A DNA stretch of 15,497 bases from assembly GCA_050732635.1 (NCBI GenBank), contig JBOHRE010000079.1:1-15497 (forward strand). Reading direction: 5' to 3'. Each line of letters opens with the position of its first letter. Within the stretch, counting starts at the first letter, position 1. Position numbers and translations under genes: made by a program. The notes below the pieces were generated by a model. It made no database searches. It saw only the letters and a program-made list of their open reading frames with translations, and was not told the origin of the DNA. The stretch is from JBOHRE01 sp050732635. Lineage in GTDB: Bacteria > Gemmatimonadota > Gemmatimonadetes > Longimicrobiales > RSA9. Shown piece by piece: positions 1 through 8,504 of the stretch.

Positions 1-1
1 G

Positions 2-253
2 GCATGGGCGCTGGCCGCGGGTGTGCTCGCCGCGGCGGCCGCCGGCGGACTGCTCTGGCAGGCGCGGCAGGCCGGTGTTGCCGGCGGGCCGGGCCAGACC
101 GCGTTCGATTCGCTCGCGTTGCCCGTCACCGACGAGCTGGCGCTGCCCGCCGCCGACTGGCCCGACATGCGTGGCGTGGTCGCGGGCGGAGCAATGCTGG
201 ACGATCTGAGCGACGACCAGCTGGAGGTGCTGCTGATGGAGTTGGAATCATGA
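2..253 (+). CDS. C-terminal part of a membrane-anchored protein, probable anti-sigma factor (5' end outside window)
   Basis: The open frame enters from the left edge and ends at TGA 251-253; about 83 residues are visible. It begins with an Ala/Leu/Gly-rich hydrophobic stretch (about residues 1-20), consistent with one transmembrane helix. A roughly 55-residue mainly acidic tail follows, ending in LDDLSDDQLEVLLMELES. The stop overlaps the start of the next gene, a Spy/CpxP-like periplasmic protein, by 4 bases (ATGA), so the two are probably translated together. A single-pass protein with a short acidic tail directly before a Spy/CpxP-like gene fits an anti-sigma factor of an ECF sigma/anti-sigma/periplasmic-sensor cassette. 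The zinc-finger or sigma-binding N-terminus that would prove this is not in the window, so the role is inferred from context. It could also be another type of single-pass membrane protein. Confidence 0.5.
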   Translation, partial: AWALAAGVLAAAAAGGLLWQARQAGVAGGPGQTAFDSLALPVTDELALPAADWPDMRGVVAGGAMLDDLSDDQLEVLLMELES

Positions 254-750
254 GATGCTTGGTTGGGCTGCCGCTGCTGCTGCTGGTGCTGCCCTCGCTC
301 GCGGCAGCGCAGGCGCGGCCCGGGGCGCAGCAGGGGCTCCAGCGATCCCGTCTCGAGGCGCAGGTGCTGCAGCGGTTCGCCTCGCAGGCCGGTGCGCGGC
401 TGGGGCTCGCCGAACCGGACCGGCAGCGGCTGGGCGTCGTGCTGCGCACGCATGCGTCGCGCCGGGCGGCGCTGGCGAGCGAGGCCCGCACGCTGCGCCG
501 CGAGCTCGGTCAGGCCCTGAGCAGCACGCGCGCGACGGACGCCGATTTCGAGCGCATTCTGGGTGGGCTCGAGCGCTTGCGTGAGGATGAGCTGCGCCTG
601 TGGCGCGAAGAGCAGCGCTCGCTCGCCGAGTTCATGGGGCCACGCCAACGCGCGGGCTTCCTGGCGCTGCGCGCGCAATTCAACCAGCGCGTCATCGAGC
701 TGCAGCGTCGCGATCGGCCGCGCTCGCCGCCGGACCCGATGAGGCGGTGA
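250..750 (+). CDS. Secreted helical Spy/CpxP-like periplasmic protein
   Basis: This 166-aa protein starts at ATG 250, overlapping the preceding stop. Residues 1-22 form a clear signal peptide: Arg near the start, a Leu-rich core and a cleavage site around AAAQA. The mature part is nearly all helix and very rich in Arg, Glu and Leu. It shows the pattern of the Spy/CpxP/CnrX-type helical hairpin: a short LGLAEPDRQRL segment, a long charged helix, then FMGPRQRAGFLALRAQFNQR near the C-terminus, which resembles the LTxxQ-type repeat. Family members act in the periplasm as chaperones or stress/metal sensors. The mature part has no Cys and hardly any His or Met, so a CnrX-like His/Met metal site is not visible; envelope-stress sensing or chaperone activity is more likely than metal sensing. 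The stop overlaps the next gene start (GTGA, 747-750). Confidence 0.6.
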   Translation: MRCLVGLPLLLLVLPSLAAAQARPGAQQGLQRSRLEAQVLQRFASQAGARLGLAEPDRQRLGVVLRTHASRRAALASEARTLRRELGQALSSTRATDADFERILGGLERLREDELRLWREEQRSLAEFMGPRQRAGFLALRAQFNQRVIELQRRDRPRSPPDPMRR

Positions 751-2168
751 CAGACCGCTACGACCTGGCCGTGATCGGCGGCGGCACCGCCGGCCTCGTC
801 GCCGCGGCGGGCGGCGCTCTGCTCGGTGCACGGGTCATCCTGTTCGAGCGCGAAGCGTTGGGCGGCGACTGCTTGTGGACCGGCTGCGTGCCATCTAAGA
901 CGCTCATTCGCAGCGCACGCGTGCGGCACCTGCAACGGGATGGGGGGCGCTTTGGAGTCGGCGCGGCCTCGACGCCGCTCGACTATGGCGCCGTCGCCAA
1001 CCGCATGCGCGAGGTGCAGCGGGCGATCGAGCCGCACGACTCGCCAGAGCGGTTCCGCGACCTGGGTGTTGACGTGGTGCTCGAGCCCGCGCGGCTCGAC
1101 GGCCGTGATCGGATCGTCTCGAATTCCCGGACGGTCGCGGCGAGACGCGTCCTGATTGCCACTGGCTCGCGCTCCGTGGCGCCGCCCATCCCCGGACTCG
1201 AGCAGACCGGCTACCTCACGCACGTGAGCGCTCTCGCGCTCGAGCGCTTGCCACGAACGGTGATCGTGCTGGGCGGTGGCCCGATCGGCCTCGAGTTCGC
1301 TCAGCTCTATCGCCGGCTCGGCGTCGAGGTCACGGTCATCGAGCGCGAGCGCCGCATTCTGCAAGGTGAGGATGCCGACGCGGCGGACGTGGTGCGCGCA
1401 TGCCTCGAGCGCGAAGGCGTGCTCGTGCACACCGGGCTGGACGTGACGCGCGTCGAACCCGGGCAGGGCGGCGTCACCCGCGTGCTGGTGGGCGAGCACG
1501 ATTTCGAGGCCGAGGCGCTGCTGGTCGCGACTGGCCGCCGCGCCAACATCGAGGGACTGGGACTCGAATCCGCGGGCGTTGCCGTCACGGAGCGCGGAAT
1601 CGCGGTCGATGCCGGCATGCGGACGAGCGCTCGAGGCGTCTTCGCGGCCGGTGACGTCACGGGCAAGTACCTCTTCACCCACGTTGCCGATTACCAGGCG
1701 CGTTTGGTCGTGGCCAATGCCCTGGTTCCGCTCGTGCGCCGACGCGCCGACTACCGCGCGGTGCCCTGGGTCACGTACACGGATCCGGAGCTCGCCCGCG
1801 TCGGCGCGACCGAGGTCGAAGCACGCGAGCGCCACGGCGACGGCGTGCAGGTCTGGCGTTATGACCTGGCAGACTCCGACCGCGCTCTGATCGATGGTGA
1901 GACCGATGGCTTCGTGAAGCTGATCGCGGACCGGCGCGGGCGGCTGCTCGGCGCGCACATCGTGGGCGCCGATGCCGGCAACCTGATCGCTGCGCCGGCG
2001 CTCGCTGTCTCCAGAGGATTGAAGCTGGCCGACATCGCGGCCACCGTGCTGCCCTACCCGACCTTCCCGGAAGCGATCAAGCGAGCGGCCGAGCTGCGCG
2101 ATCGCGAGCGACTCGCCTCAGCGGGCGGCCGCCTGCTGCGGCGGCTTGTCCGCTGGCGCGGCGCCTGA
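747..2168 (+). CDS. FAD-dependent pyridine nucleotide-disulfide oxidoreductase (dihydrolipoyl dehydrogenase/MerA-like, substrate unknown)
   Basis: A 473-aa class I flavoprotein disulfide reductase. The start is GTG 747, overlapping the previous stop by 4 bases; a further upstream start would run into the preceding gene and put residues before the natural DLAVIGGGTAG beginning. Residues 7-17 are the FAD-binding Rossmann motif. The redox-active disulfide is C42/C47 in GGDCLWTGCVPSK. A second Rossmann motif (VLGGGPIGLEFAQ, about residue 173) binds NAD(P)H. FAAGDVTG (about residue 302) is the second FAD site, and the dimerisation domain fills the C-terminus. In lipoyl dehydrogenase and glutathione reductase the C-terminal base is His in HPTxxE. 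Here the segment is PYPTFPE, with Tyr437 at that place, closer to the MerA-like clade. It has no N-terminal heavy-metal domain and no C-terminal Cys pair, so a true mercuric reductase is unlikely. No E2/E3 complex genes adjoin it. The class is certain, the substrate is not. Confidence 0.85.
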   Translation: MTDRYDLAVIGGGTAGLVAAAGGALLGARVILFEREALGGDCLWTGCVPSKTLIRSARVRHLQRDGGRFGVGAASTPLDYGAVANRMREVQRAIEPHDSPERFRDLGVDVVLEPARLDGRDRIVSNSRTVAARRVLIATGSRSVAPPIPGLEQTGYLTHVSALALERLPRTVIVLGGGPIGLEFAQLYRRLGVEVTVIERERRILQGEDADAADVVRACLEREGVLVHTGLDVTRVEPGQGGVTRVLVGEHDFEAEALLVATGRRANIEGLGLESAGVAVTERGIAVDAGMRTSARGVFAAGDVTGKYLFTHVADYQARLVVANALVPLVRRRADYRAVPWVTYTDPELARVGATEVEARERHGDGVQVWRYDLADSDRALIDGETDGFVKLIADRRGRLLGAHIVGADAGNLIAAPALAVSRGLKLADIAATVLPYPTFPEAIKRAAELRDRERLASAGGRLLRRLVRWRGA

Positions 2169-2180
2169 CATGTTGCGCGC

Positions 2181-2432
2181 ATGCGCACGATCCGTGTACG
2201 ACTCCTCCTCTTTGCACAGTACCGCGACCTGGCCGGCACTGGCGAGCGCGACATCGAGCTGCGCGAGGGCGCGACCGCGGCTGAGCTGGTGGCCGGCCTG
2301 CGCCAGTCGCCGGCGCTGTCAGCACTGCCCCAACGGCCGGCACTCGCCGTGAACCAGGAGTACGCCAGCCTCGACGCCGTGCTTCGGGATGGCGACGAGG
2401 TGGCGCTGCTTCCTCCTGTAGCCGGTGGATGA
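2181..2432 (+). CDS. moaD: Molybdopterin synthase sulfur-carrier subunit MoaD
   Basis: An 83-aa protein with the beta-grasp (ubiquitin-like) pattern of MoaD: a starting strand with RVRLLLFAQYRDLAG, a helix region with ATAAELVAGLRQ, the segment ALAVNQEYASLDAVLRDGDEVALLPPVAGG, and a C-terminal Gly-Gly. MoaD is thiocarboxylated on the last glycine and donates sulfur to precursor Z (cPMP) inside the MoaD2-MoaE2 complex, making molybdopterin in the cytoplasm. The length matches the family (about 80 aa) and the GG end is exact. ATG 2181 lies 12 bases after the flavoprotein stop; no strong Shine-Dalgarno is visible. The stop overlaps the moaE start by 4 bases (ATGA), as expected for a stoichiometric pair. 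Confidence 0.93.
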   Translation: MRTIRVRLLLFAQYRDLAGTGERDIELREGATAAELVAGLRQSPALSALPQRPALAVNQEYASLDAVLRDGDEVALLPPVAGG

Positions 2433-2872
2433 ACGTTCACGCGAAGGTCACGCGTGATCCGATCGATCCCCTCGCGCTCCTCGACCGCGTGGCTCAACCC
2501 GCTGCCGGGGCCGCGATCCTCTTCATCGGCCGCGTGCGCGACCATAACGAGGGGCGCGCTGTCGACGCCCTTCGTTACGAGGCGTACGAGCCCATGTGTG
2601 AGAAGGTGCTCGCAGACATCGCCGAGGAGGCTGCCGCCCGCGTGTCCGTTGACCGAGGCCCGGCCCGCGTCGCGGTCGAGCACCGGATCGGGAATCTGAG
2701 CCTCGGTGAAGCCAGCGTGATCATCGCCGTTGCAACGGGCCACCGCGAGGAGGCCTTCGACATCGCCCGCTACGTGATCGAGCAGATCAAGCAGCGACTG
2801 CCGATCTGGAAACAGGAGCATTACGCCGATGGCGACAGCGGCTGGGTGGCGGGGAGCCGGCCCGATCCCTAG
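2429..2872 (+). CDS. moaE: Molybdopterin synthase catalytic subunit MoaE
   Basis: A 147-aa protein starting at ATG 2429 inside the end of moaD. Family landmarks are all present: AAILFIGRVRDHNEG (residues 28-42), the LRYEAYEPM segment (48-56), the HRIGNLSLGE segment (85-94), the VATGHREEAF segment (101-110), and the catalytic region EQIKQRLPIWKQE (118-130). K121 and K128 correspond to the two essential lysines of E. coli MoaE (K119, K126), and R37, H105 and R106 match conserved substrate-site residues. The enzyme transfers sulfur from MoaD thiocarboxylate to cyclic pyranopterin monophosphate to form the dithiolene of molybdopterin. Other cofactor genes (moaA, moaC, moeA) are not in this window. 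The length is normal for the family and nothing is missing. Confidence 0.94.
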   Translation: MNVHAKVTRDPIDPLALLDRVAQPAAGAAILFIGRVRDHNEGRAVDALRYEAYEPMCEKVLADIAEEAAARVSVDRGPARVAVEHRIGNLSLGEASVIIAVATGHREEAFDIARYVIEQIKQRLPIWKQEHYADGDSGWVAGSRPDP

Positions 2873-2912
2873 CTTCCGCCCGCTTTTTCGCGATCCGGAC
2901 GACAACGACCAA

Positions 2913-3839
2913 ATGTTCGATAGGATCACAGTCGTAGGCGCAGGGCACGTCGGCGCAACGACGGCGCACGGGCTCGCGCGCCTGGAGCTCGCGCGTGACG
3001 TCGTCATGGTCGACATCGTCGAGGGCGTGCCGCAGGGCAAGGGGCTCGACCAGTGGGAGTCGGCGCCGATCGAGGGCTTCGACACCCGCGTCGTGGGCTC
3101 GAACGGCTACGCGGAGACGCGTGGATCGGGGCTGTACGTGGTCACAGCAGGCATCGCGCGCAAGCCGGGCATGAGCCGCGATGATCTGCTCAAGACCAAC
3201 GCTGGCATTGTGCGCGAGGTCTCGCAGCAGATCAAAACGCACTCGCCCGATGCGATTATCATCATGGTTTCGAATCCGCTGGATGTGATGGCGTATGTCG
3301 CGAAGCAGGTGACGGGCTTCCCGCGTGAGCGTGTGATCGGTATGGCCGGCGTGCTGGACACCGCGCGCTACCGCTCCTTTATCGCGTTGGAGCTGGATGT
3401 CAGCGTGGAGGACGTTCAGGCTCTGGTGCTGGGCGGGCACGGCGACACGATGGTGCCGCTGATCGGCTACACGACCGTCAGCGGCATTCCGCTGACGCAG
3501 CTTCTCGACCGTGCCGCGATCGAGCGTCTGGTCGACCGCACACGCAACGGCGGCGCCGAGATCGTCGGCTTCCTCAAGACCGGCAGCGCCTACTATGCGC
3601 CGGCCGCAGCGGCGGTGCAGATGGCCGAATCGATCGTGCGCGACAAGCGCCGCATCCTGCCGTGTGCCGCGTATCTGGAAGGTGAGTACGGATTGGACGG
3701 CCTCTTCCTGGGCGTTCCCTGCAAGCTCGGCCGCCGCGGGCTGGAGCAGATTCTGGAGGTGGAGCTCACCGACCAGGAGCGCGCGGCGCTCCAGAACAGC
3801 GCGGACGCGGTCCGTTCGACAATGAAGACGCTCGGCTGA
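2913..3839 (+). CDS. mdh: NAD-dependent malate dehydrogenase (LDH-like type)
   Basis: A 308-aa protein that reversibly oxidises malate to oxaloacetate with NAD in the TCA cycle. ATG 2913 is chosen because the Rossmann motif VVGAGHVGATTAH then starts at residue 7, as in the family; an in-frame ATG at 2829 lies inside moaE and would add an unrelated leader. Seen in the sequence: D34 at the end of strand 2 (NAD preference), the mobile loop TAGIARKPGMSRDDLL with R83 and R89, SNPLDVMAYV (120-129), the active-site pair D149/R152 in GVLDTARYRSF, and the catalytic H176 in GGHGDTMVPL. Arg at position 83, where lactate dehydrogenases have Gln, marks malate specificity. It lies 40 bases after moaE and 9 bases before sdhC, so it is probably cotranscribed with both. 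No clear ribosome binding site is visible before it. Confidence 0.95.
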   Translation: MFDRITVVGAGHVGATTAHGLARLELARDVVMVDIVEGVPQGKGLDQWESAPIEGFDTRVVGSNGYAETRGSGLYVVTAGIARKPGMSRDDLLKTNAGIVREVSQQIKTHSPDAIIIMVSNPLDVMAYVAKQVTGFPRERVIGMAGVLDTARYRSFIALELDVSVEDVQALVLGGHGDTMVPLIGYTTVSGIPLTQLLDRAAIERLVDRTRNGGAEIVGFLKTGSAYYAPAAAAVQMAESIVRDKRRILPCAAYLEGEYGLDGLFLGVPCKLGRRGLEQILEVELTDQERAALQNSADAVRSTMKTLG

Positions 3840-3848
3840 CCGCGGGCG

Positions 3849-4529
3849 ATGCGCGGCATCATCGCACTCTGGGACAGCAGCATCGGCAAGAAGTACATCA
3901 TGGCGGCCTCGGGGCTGCTGCTGCTCGCCTGGATCTTCCTGCACGCGGTCGGCAACCTGAAGGTCTTCACCGGGCCGCAGCACTTCAATGAGTACGGCGA
4001 ATTCCTGCGCGTGATCGGCGCGCCGGTGCTCGGGCAGAGCCAGCTCCTGTGGGTGATCCGGTTCGTGCTGCTGCTCGCGCTGGTGCTTCACGTGACGACG
4101 TTCGTACAGCTTTGGCGCCGCGACCGCGCCGCCCGTACGGTTCGCTACGCCAGGTACGACCCGCAGGTGTTCAGCTTCGCCTCCAGGACCATGCGCTGGG
4201 GCGGCATCGCGGTCTTGCTGTTCGTGATCTACCACCTGCTTCATTTCACGACCGGCGATGCGCACCCGCAGTTTCGGCCGCTGGACCCGTATCACAACGT
4301 CGTCGCCGGCTTCCAATCGCCTGTGGTGGCCATCATCTACATTGGTGCCGTGACCGCGCTCGGCCTGCACCTGTACCATGGACTGTGGAGCGCATTCCAG
4401 ACGCTGGGCCTGAACAATCCGCGCTACAATCGATTTCGCCGGCCGCTGGCCCTGGTCGTCGCCGTCACCATCACGCTCGCCTTCATGACCGTGCCGCTGG
4501 CGGTGCTGGCAGGCATTCTCACCGAATAG
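3849..4529 (+). CDS. sdhC: Succinate dehydrogenase cytochrome b558 membrane subunit (five-helix, diheme type)
   Basis: A 226-aa integral membrane protein that anchors SdhA-SdhB and passes electrons to quinone through two b hemes. It has the hallmarks of the Bacillus/Bacteroidetes SdhC family: DSSIGKKYIMAASGLLLLAWIFLHAVGN in the first helix, then four more hydrophobic segments at about 66-89, 116-135, 158-178 and 200-222. Candidate heme axial histidines sit in separate helices: H32, H81, H132 (or the neighbouring H129) and H174 (or H177) in the GLHLYHGLWSAFQ motif. A single five-helix anchor with no SdhD partner is the type B architecture, which fits the large Bacteroidetes-like SdhA that follows. 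It begins 9 bases after mdh and ends 10 bases before sdhA. Confidence 0.92.
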   Translation: MRGIIALWDSSIGKKYIMAASGLLLLAWIFLHAVGNLKVFTGPQHFNEYGEFLRVIGAPVLGQSQLLWVIRFVLLLALVLHVTTFVQLWRRDRAARTVRYARYDPQVFSFASRTMRWGGIAVLLFVIYHLLHFTTGDAHPQFRPLDPYHNVVAGFQSPVVAIIYIGAVTALGLHLYHGLWSAFQTLGLNNPRYNRFRRPLALVVAVTITLAFMTVPLAVLAGILTE

Positions 4530-4539
4530 CCTGACACGC

Positions 4540-6453
<1,914 letters not shown>

Positions 6454-6472
6454 GCCTGCGCTCGGCAGTCCG

Positions 6473-7234
6473 ATGACGATCATCCTTCACGTCTGGCGGC
6501 AGGCCAGCGCCGAGGCCGACGGGCGCTTCCTGCGCTACGAGGCGAGCGACGTGTCACCGGACATGTCGTTCCTGGAGCTGCTGGATGTGGTCAACGAGCG
6601 CTTGATCGAAGCCGGTGATGATCCGATCGCGTTCGATCACGATTGCCGCGAAGGGATCTGCGGCACCTGCGGCTTCATGATCAACGGCGTCGCCCACGGA
6701 CCGCTCGAGCGAACCACGGTCTGCCAGCTGCATATGCGCGCATTCCACGATGGCCAGGAGTTGTGGCTGGAGCCCTGGCGCGCGACAGCCTTCCCGGTGA
6801 TCAAGGATCTGGCAGTGGATCGCACGGCCTTCGACCGCATCGTTGCCGCCGGCGGTTATATCACCGTGCGTACGGGGCAGGCGCCCGACGCGAACGCGAT
6901 CCTGGTGTCGAAGGAAAGCGCGGACGTCGCTTTCGAGGCGGCCGAGTGCATTGGCTGCGGTGCTTGTGTGGCGGCGTGCCCGAATGCGTCCGCCATGCTG
7001 TTCACCGCCGCGAAGGTGTCGCACCTCAACCTGCTGCCGCAGGGTCAGCCGGAGCGGGCGACGCGCACGATCGGCATGGTGGCCGCGATGGACGAGGAGC
7101 ATTTCGGCCACTGCACGAACCATGGTGTGTGCCAGGAGGTCTGCCCCAAGTACATCAGTGTCGATTACATTGCCGCGCTCAACCGCGACCTCTGGCGCAC
7201 GGCGCGGCGCCGGCCCGGCGAGTTGGCGGACTGA
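6473..7234 (+). CDS. sdhB: Succinate dehydrogenase iron-sulfur subunit
   Basis: A 253-aa electron-transfer subunit linking SdhA FAD to the heme anchor. ATG 6473, 19 bases after sdhA, gives MTIILHVWRQ as first strand; an open frame upstream lies inside sdhA. The N-terminal ferredoxin domain carries the [2Fe-2S] ligands C58, C63 and C66 in CREGICGTC, plus C84. The C-terminal domain holds C159, C162, C165 and C169-P in CIGCGACVAACP, and C214, C220, C224-P in CTNHGVCQEVCP. By family rules C159/C162/C165/C224 bind [4Fe-4S] and C169/C214/C220 bind [3Fe-4S]. All ligands are present. The last 70 bases overlap, on the opposite strand, the end of the nuclease-fold gene. This is the last gene of the + strand block that begins at 747. 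Confidence 0.95.
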   Translation: MTIILHVWRQASAEADGRFLRYEASDVSPDMSFLELLDVVNERLIEAGDDPIAFDHDCREGICGTCGFMINGVAHGPLERTTVCQLHMRAFHDGQELWLEPWRATAFPVIKDLAVDRTAFDRIVAAGGYITVRTGQAPDANAILVSKESADVAFEAAECIGCGACVAACPNASAMLFTAAKVSHLNLLPQGQPERATRTIGMVAAMDEEHFGHCTNHGVCQEVCPKYISVDYIAALNRDLWRTARRRPGELAD

Positions 7235-8388
7235 CTGGCCGCACCCGGGCGCAGCGGCCGAACCCAGACGAAGAACGGGAAGTGGTCCGAGCCGTAGAGG
7301 TCCGGCACTCGCTGGTAGTCCCAGACATCGCCATCAGGTACACGGAAGAACAGGTAATCGAGGTACTCGCGGACCACGCCGGCCCCGCGGACGTACGTGG
7401 GGCCAGGCGGGATCGGTGGCGTGTGGGGATAGCGCTCCGCGATGCGGTGCACGATCAGCTCGGTCGGCCCCCGCCGCCAGGTGTTCAGGTCGCCGCCCAC
7501 GGCGGCCATCCGCGCGTCCGGAATGCCAGCGAGGAAGGTCTCCGCCTGAATCAGGCGAGCGCGCTCGGGGTTGCGGAACAGCCCGCCGGAGCTGTGGTCG
7601 AGGTGCAGGCTGGCAACCTGCATGGTCCAGCGCCGGTCATCTCGGCTGCGCGCATCGATGTGGGCGACAGGCACGACCCGCCGCTGTGCCATGACCGGCA
7701 ACTCGATGGCGGCCACCGGGGTGAGCGGCAAGGACGACATGATCGCGTTACCGCGATCCTCCTTGCGTGACGGCTCGTTGGAATCGCCGCTGCGCATGGA
7801 GGGGACGTAGAGCAGGTAGAGACCGAGTTCGCGGGCCGCGACGATGATCTCGCGCCGCTCACGGCCGGGGACGAATGCGGCTTCACCCGCCGTTTCCGCC
7901 CCGGCCACCACATCCGGAATGTCCGCGCCGGCGCGGTAGACCTCCTGCAGGAGCAGAACGAAATGTGTGACCTCGCCGCCGCCCGTGAGCCGGCCGGCGC
8001 GCAGATCCTCGACGACACCGTGCAGATCACCGGCGCCGATCGCGTTGTTCCAGCTGACGAACAGAACGGAATCGGCGAGCGGTAGCTGGGCCAGCGCACG
8101 GGCATTATCGGAGCTCTCGGCGGTGGCTATGACGGGCGCTGTCGCAGCCGTCGTGTCCGGCGCGTAGTAGACGGCCGGGCCTACCGCAGCGCACCAGGAA
8201 TTGAGCTGCTCGCGCGCCGTGCCGCCGGGTGTGAACCAGCGGAAGGAAGACACCTCACCTTGAATGACGGTGAGGGCGCGGCAGCCACTGCCGCCGGATA
8301 GCGTCTCGAGGATCAAGCGCGGACTACAAGCGCCGGCACTCAGGAGCAGGAGCGCCGCAATGATCGAGAGTCCGCGCGGTATCGGCAT
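7165..8388 (-). CDS. Endonuclease/exonuclease/phosphatase-family protein with signal peptide, probable lipoprotein
   Basis: A 407-aa protein read right to left from ATG at 8388 to TAA at 7167-7165. Residues 1-20 (MPIPRGLSIIAALLLLSAGA followed by C21) are a lipoprotein-like signal; the lipobox is imperfect, so periplasmic release is also possible. After a linker with two Trp and paired Cys comes a complete EEP (DNase I-like) domain: SWNNAIGAGD (112-121), LLLQE (145-149), RGNAIMSS (212-219), SLHLDHSSGG (260-269), VGGDLNTW (297-304), REYLDYLFF (340-348) and GSDHFPFF (366-373). The metal-binding Asn and Glu and the catalytic His/Asp pairs are therefore all present. Such enzymes cut DNA/RNA or phosphate esters, and the substrate here is unknown. 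An upstream in-frame extension to 8688 would run through the divergent gene and is rejected. The last 23 codons are antisense to sdhB. No strong Shine-Dalgarno is visible. Confidence 0.82.
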   Translation of the reverse strand: MPIPRGLSIIAALLLLSAGACSPRLILETLSGGSGCRALTVIQGEVSSFRWFTPGGTAREQLNSWCAAVGPAVYYAPDTTAATAPVIATAESSDNARALAQLPLADSVLFVSWNNAIGAGDLHGVVEDLRAGRLTGGGEVTHFVLLLQEVYRAGADIPDVVAGAETAGEAAFVPGRERREIIVAARELGLYLLYVPSMRSGDSNEPSRKEDRGNAIMSSLPLTPVAAIELPVMAQRRVVPVAHIDARSRDDRRWTMQVASLHLDHSSGGLFRNPERARLIQAETFLAGIPDARMAAVGGDLNTWRRGPTELIVHRIAERYPHTPPIPPGPTYVRGAGVVREYLDYLFFRVPDGDVWDYQRVPDLYGSDHFPFFVWVRPLRPGAASQSANSPGRRRAVRQRSRLSAAM

Positions 8389-8504
8389 CGACCGGGTCAC
8401 ATTGCAAATTGCGGGCGCAGTCGCGACGGATGAAACCTCGAGGCACGGCAGGGCGTAAAGCGGCTGCGATCCGCTCGCTGAGTCCCTCGATCCCTCCGGA
8501 TGGT
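8389..8504. other. Divergent intergenic region between EEP lipoprotein and outer-membrane protein genes
   Basis: This 116-base gap separates the start of the - strand nuclease-fold gene from that of the + strand barrel gene and must hold the start signals of both. I looked for TTGACA/TATAAT-like pairs on each strand and found none with good spacing. If either of the two earlier in-frame ATGs of the barrel gene (8409, 8430) were used, the gap would shrink further. No stem-loop stands out. Confidence 0.5.

Noticed and set aside
510..1958. Long open frame (482 codons) on the - strand opposite the flavoprotein
   Set aside because: GC-rich genes leave long antisense frames open. The product has no recognisable motif, while the + strand frame has full FAD, disulfide and NAD motifs.
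747..2168. Mercuric reductase (merA) or lipoamide dehydrogenase (lpdA)
   Set aside because: There is no N-terminal metal-binding domain or C-terminal Cys pair for MerA, and no His in the C-terminal HPTxxE position for LpdA. No mer or 2-oxoacid dehydrogenase genes adjoin.
2913..3839. Lactate dehydrogenase
   Set aside because: Residue 83 in the substrate loop is Arg (ARKPGMSR), the malate-type residue, not the Gln of lactate dehydrogenases.
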